Shown: positions 61,019-64,000 of the stretch, piece by piece
How the letters are laid out: each line of letters starts with the position of its first letter
How positions within the stretch are numbered: the first letter of the stretch is position 1
Source of the DNA: Anolis sagrei
Taxonomy: Eukaryota > Chordata > Lepidosauria > Squamata > Anolidae
Length of the DNA: 64,000 nucleotides
Direction: 5' to 3'
NCBI RefSeq assembly: GCF_037176765.1
Contig: NC_090023.1
Span: 23,323,366 to 23,387,365, forward strand
The notes under the pieces: generated by a model
The model's database searches: none
Seen by the model: the letters and a program-made list of their open reading frames with translations, nothing else
Told to the model about the DNA's origin: nothing
Program-made: the position numbers and the translations under genes

Positions 61019-61334
61019 ATTGGGCAAGGAATGATAGGCTAACTGAACCATTGAGGTTCCAATGGTGGGGAACCTAAAACTGAGCCTTTGGGGTTCTATA
61101 GTTTCAGGAATCTCAAAGGTCCCAATTCCTTGCAATGCCTTCTTTTATTTGTTCCTCAGCTTTTATATTCTTTCCCACAAGCTAAAATATTCCAGTGCCT
61201 TTTCGAGTAGTTAATTACTTGCAATAAAGGTTTTCAGTTAAAAATACTTCTATTTTTTAATCCCACTTCCCTCTTCCGTTGGCTGTGACTGCCACCGGAA
61301 TGTGGCCCGTGTTGGAGTGATCCAAAATGTCTTT

Positions 61335-61960
61335 TCTGACATGCAGTATAACTCCTTTATCCATGGACTCACTAGTAATGGTTTCACTTATCCAAGTTCC
61401 AAAAAGTATCCCCCTCCCTCGCCCCCCAAATGTTTGTGGGAATCTCTAGGCCTTCTTGTGTGGTTCCATGGTATGTTTCTAGCCCAAGTACAGTCAAAAT
61501 ACCAGGTTTACTTTTATCCAAGATTCCATGATATGTGTCCTCTGTGTATATGGGAGTCATACTCTACTTCAATCATTCTGTTTTTCATCTTTATTCATCC
61601 CTGGCCTCTTTCACTTAGAACTTCAGAGTGTCCCTGAACTTTGCCCAAACTGGGATAAATATACAAAAAAACAAACAAAAAAACAAAACAAAAACAAACA
61701 CCCACATAATATTCACTGGAAGCAGCTGAACATTGTGCAGACAGCACTTGGGTTTTGGGGCTCAGGTAGACAAGCCCCAAGTCTTCTTTGTGAAACATTT
61801 TTTACAATCCAAAAATTCTTCTGCCCATAAATTTAAAATATTTTTTAAAAAGTTCAAAGAACCAACTTTTTTTATATAAGGGATATCATTTTATAATGCC
61901 ACTAATTATGGTGGGTCTTGAGCATCCATAGATTCTGATATCCATGGAAGGTCCGGGAAC
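61335..61960. mobile_element. Tigger-like non-autonomous element
   Basis: CTCCTTTATCCATGGACTCA near the left, TCTAGCCCAAGTACAGTCAA inside (inverse at 30682), and GCATCCATAGATTCTGATAT, CCATGGAAGGTCC at the right. No transposase frame seen. Confidence 0.55.
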
Positions 61961-62933
61961 CAGACCCTAGCCAACTATAGTTACAAATGGTCAAATAGGA
62001 GAGGAAAGAACTGTCTGTTACAGAATAGGACTGGAATGTGGAAAACAACCTATGTAAAATATGGATTGAAATACACCTGAAAATAATATAAAAGGGGCTT
62101 TTCAAATGCTCAATACCAGCGTGGCATCTAAACCCATTGTTTCTACAAAGGAAGTGATCAACTCTTTGGAAGGAGCCTGTTGTGAGTATGAGGCTGATTG
62201 AATGAGAGAATTAATGCTTCCTTTGTACCGAGTTACTGTATGATTTTTAAATGCTTAATAAAAGTTACATGCAAAGTGTTTAAACTCAGATCTGGTATCT
62301 TTGAGTATTCTTTCAGGTCTATAGTCTTGAGTGACAGCTATTCGGTTTTTCACTCTTCTCTGGATAAGAACAAGTTGCATTTGGTTACAATTATAGCTCA
62401 AACACTCAAAACCTATTATAATGTAATAATTATAATATGATTCAAGAATGGTTCTAAATAAAGATATCTGTGCAACAGATCGGGGAATGTGACAAAAATA
62501 CTTTGTTTAAAAACCTGATTGCTAAATTGCTATACTTTCTTCTAGAAATAAAGTTCACTGGCTGTAGGGTTAGGGTGAATATTTCTTGTTTATAACTGAT
62601 GAATTTCTCAATCCCATGAACCTGGCTTACAAAAATGTGATTGACTGATGCAACATGCACATGCTCTAACAACTGGAAAGAATTCTTTATTATCTAAGTT
62701 CATCAGTTTTTCAACAGGAGACATGCTAAATTCAGTGTAAGGTATTTGGGGAAATTAATTAAAATAATAATCATGGAGTCATTGAAGGGTCATCCTCTTC
62801 AACTTCTGCTATGCTAAAGCATTCCCATCCAGCCTTTACTTAAAATCCTCCAGAGAAGGAGACCCCACTATCCTCTAAGGCAGCATGATCCAGTGTTTCA
62901 ACGGCTCTTACCATCAGGAAGTTACTCCTAATA

Positions 62934-63038
62934 CAGACCTCATTACCTCTGAGGATGCTTGCCATAGATGCAGGCGAAACGTCAGGAGAAATACCTCTAG
63001 AACATGGCCCTATAGCCCGAAAAAACCCACAAGAACCT
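62934..63038. mobile_element. Insert related to the 38036-38262 repeat
   Basis: GCTTGCCATAGATGCAGGCG, AACGTCAGGAGAAATACCTC and TATAGCCCGAAAAAACC match the right arm of the fold-back repeat. Flanked by a perfect 14-bp duplication, AGTTACTCCTAATA (62920-62933 and 63039-63052). Confidence 0.85.
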
Positions 63039-63106
63039 AGTTACTCCTAATATTTAGGTAGAATCTTTTCCCTTTAGTTTGAATCCATTTCTCCATGTCA
63101 AGTCTC

Positions 63107-63360
63107 TATTTATTTATTTATCGTATCAGGAGCGAACCAAGGGTACATTTGTATTGTATTTTTTTTAAAAGAACACAAAGTTTGAAAACATGGCATTGTA
63201 TTAAATGTTCTTTGACCAGTAGCTTGTCACTTGGAGTGCCTCTGGGGTCGCTGTGTGAAGGTCCTCCATTGTGCATGTGGCAGAGCTCAGACTGCTCTGC
63301 CACATGCCACATAGGTGGTCTGTGGTTTGCTTTTCCCCACACTCGCACCAGCAGAAAACA
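63107..63360. mobile_element. Unclassified interspersed repeat inside CR1
   Basis: Begins TCTATTTATTTATTTATCGT, ATCAGGAGCGAACCAAGG. Ends GGTGGTCTGTGGTTTGCTTT, CCACACTCGCACCAGCAG. CR1 sequence resumes on both sides. Left end shared with 25045. Confidence 0.65.
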
Positions 63361-63512
63361 AACCTACTCCATTTTCAATATGATGTCCTTTCAGATATTT
63401 AAACTTGGCTATCTGATCCTCTCTCTAGGCTAAATATAACCAGTTCCCTAAACCATTCCTCAAAGCCATATTTTCTAGACCTTTCACCATTTTGGTTTCC
63501 CTCCTCCAGATA

Positions 63513-64000
63513 TTTTATTATTTATTTATTTATTTCTGCTACTTATACCCCGCCCTTCTCACCCCCGAGGGGGGACTCAGGGCGGCTTACAAAGAAGGCA
63601 CAATTCGATGCCCTTATACAAATACATACAGATATAAAAACAGTAATTAAATAATTAACAGATTAAAAACATCAATATATAGCACCATAGCACAACAGTA
63701 AGCAATCTCATGGTCAGTGTTTCGCGTTCCGTAGGTCCAATAGGTTGAAATAGGTTCCTACAATATTTGCCCTTCATTATGGTCCTTCTTTTTAGCTGCC
63801 GGAGTTTCCGAAAGCCTGGTCCCACATCCAAGTTTTCAGCTGTTTCCTGAATGAGAGAAGGGAGGGGGCTGTTCTAATCTCCCTGGGGAGTGAGTTCCAC
63901 AGGCGGGGGGCCACCACTGAGAAGGCCCTGCCCCTCGTCCCCACCAGTCTCACTTGTGATAAAGGCGGGGTCGAGAGCAGGGCCTCCCCAGAGGATCTTA
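63513..64000 (-). mobile_element. L2-type LINE, runs off the window
   Basis: ATACCCCGCCCTTCTCACCC, GGGACTCAGGGCGGCTTAC at the 3' end. ORF2 C-terminal region near 63870-64000 (CCACTGAGAAGGCCCTGCCC). Little decayed. Confidence 0.88.

Larger units (their letters stand above)
62775..63510 (-). mobile_element. CR1 LINE with two younger insertions
   Basis: TGGAGTCATTGAAGGGTCAT, TTTAGTTTGAATCCATTTCT and AACCATTCCTCAAAGCCATA follow the CR1 3' half in inverse order. It is interrupted at 62934-63038 and 63107-63360. Confidence 0.8.

Overview
This is vertebrate nuclear DNA, most likely from a squamate (lizard-type) reptile. It has spliced genes with long introns and no bacterial gene organisation. Its interspersed repeats are those typical of squamates: CR1 and L2 LINEs, RTE-BovB LINEs, several tRNA-derived SINE families and non-autonomous DNA transposons. 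The exact species cannot be told from the sequence.

The only host genes I can support are two matrix metalloproteinases, both on the minus strand, head to tail. MMP20 (enamelysin, 8479-33814) is complete: ten exons, all introns GT-AG, an uninterrupted 484-residue reading frame, the cysteine switch, both zinc motifs and a four-blade hemopexin domain. MMP27 (42152-58396) also has all ten exons with good splice sites, but exon 2 carries an 8-A run where 7 A would keep frame. As written, the protein stops just after the cysteine switch. The MMP7-MMP20-MMP27-MMP8 order and shared strand are those of the mammalian MMP cluster, so this is conserved synteny.

Layout: 1-8287 is repeat-rich DNA downstream of MMP20. 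8288-33920 is MMP20 with its poly(A) signal and a TATA plus AP-1 promoter. 33921-42151 is the intergenic gap, with BovB, L2, palindromes and a duplicated 99-bp segment. 42152-58524 is MMP27 with an AP-1 site upstream. 58525-64000 is upstream repeat DNA (L2, BovB, Tigger-like, nested CR1).

The two enzymes would be secreted zymogens. MMP20 acts in tooth enamel matrix, so an intact copy implies a toothed animal. I found no new biological system. The points most worth a second look are the MMP27 frame break and its altered calcium loop, repeats lying against several MMP20 splice acceptors, two related hAT-type elements with perfect 8-bp target duplications, a nested insertion with a 14-bp duplication, and several strong inverted repeats.
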